Assembly: GCA_020343755.1 (NCBI GenBank)
Contig: CP070810.1
Span: 459,867 to 467,090 of the forward strand
Reading direction: 5' to 3'
DNA from: Dehalococcoidia bacterium
Lineage (GTDB): Bacteria; Chloroflexota; Dehalococcoidia; Dehalococcoidales; E44-bin46
Length of the DNA: 7,224 nt
The translations under genes and the position numbers were made by a program. Every line of letters starts with the position of its first letter. Within the stretch, counting starts at the first letter, position 1. Shown one piece after another: positions 6,384 through 7,224 of the stretch. Below the pieces are notes generated by a model. It did no database searches, was not told the DNA's origin, and saw nothing but the letters and a program-made list of their open reading frames with translations.

Positions 6384-6556
6384 GAATGGGTTAGGACCAC
6401 GCTCGAACTAGACTGGTACATTGATTCTGTCTGCTATATCTTTGTAGAAGAATTGGAATTTGCTGCTGACGTTCCTGTCGAGTATCTTTATAGCTGGAAA
6501 AATTATAACAACCATGGTAAACAGCATAGCATCCCTTTCCTGGAATTTGCACAAAA

Positions 6557-6790
6557 TAGCGAAAGGTTGGCTACCAGCTTCTTTAAACGAACATTCTTTT
6601 TCTCAAGCTCTTTTAGTCTCTTTGTCTGCTCTGTGCGCATACCACTGGATACTTTACGCCAACAGTAATAAGTTTGCTCGGTGATGCCTACCTTCCTGCT
6701 GGCCTCACCCATGGTGGCCCCTTGGCTGATTGAAATCTCGCCCTCCCTTAAATTGTTGATAATCTGTTCCGGACTGTATTACCTTTTCCC
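6557..6790 (-). pseudogene. transposase OrfA (IS3 family), broken at both ends
   Basis: The minus strand reads YSPEQIINNLREGEISISQG, then GEASRKVGITEQTYYCWRK, then LKELEKKNVRLKKLVANLSL. This is the helix-turn-helix plus leucine-zipper of IS3 OrfA proteins. Where a start like ATG-Lys-Arg would be expected the sequence has GGG (6790-6788), and codon four is TAA (6781-6779), so the start is destroyed. The C-terminus after LSL is replaced by unrelated residues ending at a stop at 6503. An ATG at 6712 could start a 69-residue product but would lack the first helix. It cannot transpose by itself. Confidence 0.8.
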
Positions 6791-6810
6791 CTTTTTTTGG
6801 GGGCAGGTCA
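6788..6810 (-). repeat. probable IS3 terminal inverted repeat (single end)
   Basis: Reading inward on the minus strand from 6810 gives TGACCTGCCCCC followed by A7 and G4. It starts with TG and lies about 20 bases from the ancestral OrfA start. The mate is not visible in the window. Confidence 0.4.
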
Positions 6811-6836
6811 ACTGAGTAATCGTATTATGCTATAAT
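6808..6836 (+). promoter_or_regulatory. promoter of the LuxR-family gene, abutting the IS end
   Basis: TATAAT (6831-6836) is a consensus -10 with TG at 6828-6829, making it an extended -10. The -35 position 17 bases upstream is TCAACT (6808-6813), a weak match whose first bases lie within the IS terminal repeat. The predicted transcription start is near 6843, giving a leader of about 45 bases to the GTG at 6888. Confidence 0.6.
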
Positions 6837-6887
6837 AACTCTAACTTTGGGGCTGAATAGATTTACTTCAGCAAGGCTTAACACGAA

Positions 6888-7224
6888 GTGGATATACCAT
6901 TTCTGAAGACAAAACTATATATTCCCTCTCTGCGGCCGGAGCTAGTCTCCCGCCCACGTTTGCTTGAACGGTTGAAGATGGGGCTCCAGTCTAAACTAAC
7001 ACTTGTGTCTGCACCGGCGGGTTATGGTAAGACCACTATGGTGAGCAAAGGGGTCCGTAGCAGCCAGATGCCTGTTGGTTGGCTTACGCTCGATGACGAC
7101 GACAATGACCCTATACGTTTTTGGTCATACGCTATCCTTGCTCTGCAGACAATAAAGGCAAATATAGGAGAATCTATCTTGGGGCTGCTCCAATCATCCC
7201 ACGTACCACCCATTGAGTCAATTA
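6888..7224 (+). CDS. MalT-like LuxR-family STAND ATPase regulator, 3'-truncated by window edge
   Basis: The first 112 residues of a regulator that is normally 800-1000 residues long: N-terminal STAND NTPase, TPR-like middle and C-terminal LuxR helix-turn-helix. Visible hallmarks are FLKTKLYIPSLRPELVSRPR at the N-terminus, the Walker A motif APAGYGKTT (residues 42-50), and WLTLDDDDNDPIRFWSYAIL, the conserved segment after Walker A. The start is GTG 6888, since an in-frame TAA at 6879-6881 excludes anything further upstream; only a weak AAGG (6873-6876) serves as ribosome-binding site. Such proteins act in the cytoplasm as ATP-dependent, ligand-activated transcription activators; the ligand here is unknown. 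It follows a strong extended -10 promoter next to an IS remnant. Confidence 0.9.
   Translation, partial: MDIPFLKTKLYIPSLRPELVSRPRLLERLKMGLQSKLTLVSAPAGYGKTTMVSKGVRSSQMPVGWLTLDDDDNDPIRFWSYAILALQTIKANIGESILGLLQSSHVPPIESI

Larger units (their letters stand above)
6557..6810 (-). mobile_element. IS3-family insertion sequence remnant
   Basis: One end and part of the first reading frame of an IS3-type element remain. The outer boundary is taken at 6810, where the minus strand reads TGACCTGCCCCC then an A-run, like IS3-family terminal repeats that begin with TG. The OrfA similarity stops near 6557. No OrfB (DDE integrase domain) and no opposite terminal repeat were found in 6384-6556, so most of the element has been lost. 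Confidence 0.6.

Noticed and set aside
6453..6684. Two overlapping plus-strand frames of about 70 codons with hydrophobic stretches
   Set aside because: Both run antisense to the OrfA remnant and neither has a convincing ribosome-binding site; one seems membrane-like only because of the T-rich complement.

Overview
The window reads as an accessory stretch of a bacterial chromosome with roughly balanced base composition. Three features suggest Chloroflexota, possibly Dehalococcoidia: a MalT-type LuxR regulator, a tyrosine recombinase with a zinc ribbon inserted in its catalytic domain, and a divergent tubulin/FtsZ-like protein. That lineage is an inference from gene style and was not tested by search.

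Left part (1-3645, + strand): the 3' part of a divergent FtsZ/tubulin-superfamily GTPase gene enters from the left edge. About 690 bases without an intact gene follow, holding what looks like eroded coding sequence. Next comes a 628-residue Ala/Glu/Lys-rich protein that is proline-free for about 560 residues, is built of several layers of internal repeats, and ends in one C-terminal transmembrane segment. A polymer-forming GTPase beside a very long tail-anchored helical rod is the most intriguing content here. It suggests, but does not prove, a cytoskeleton or membrane-remodelling system.

Middle (3646-4945): overlapping inverted repeats lie in the convergent gap. They are followed by a broken minus-strand tyrosine recombinase, whose N-terminal arm is cut short and whose frame is lost just before the catalytic domain. 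The recombinase is preceded by two small inverted repeats and by the 3' half of a tRNA-like sequence on the same strand. This is the layout of an integrated element's attachment end, now decayed.

Right part (4946-7224): a promoter and strong ribosome-binding site drive a small 88-residue protein of unknown function. A metallo-beta-lactamase-fold hydrolase resembling lactonases follows. A decayed IS3-family OrfA remnant (minus strand) ends in a terminal repeat that abuts a consensus extended -10 promoter. That promoter reads into the start of a large MalT-like LuxR-family STAND ATPase regulator, which runs off the right edge.

The genes on either side of the recombinase do not form an obvious single pathway. 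The left pair may work together. The right side looks like independent cargo shaped by mobile elements.
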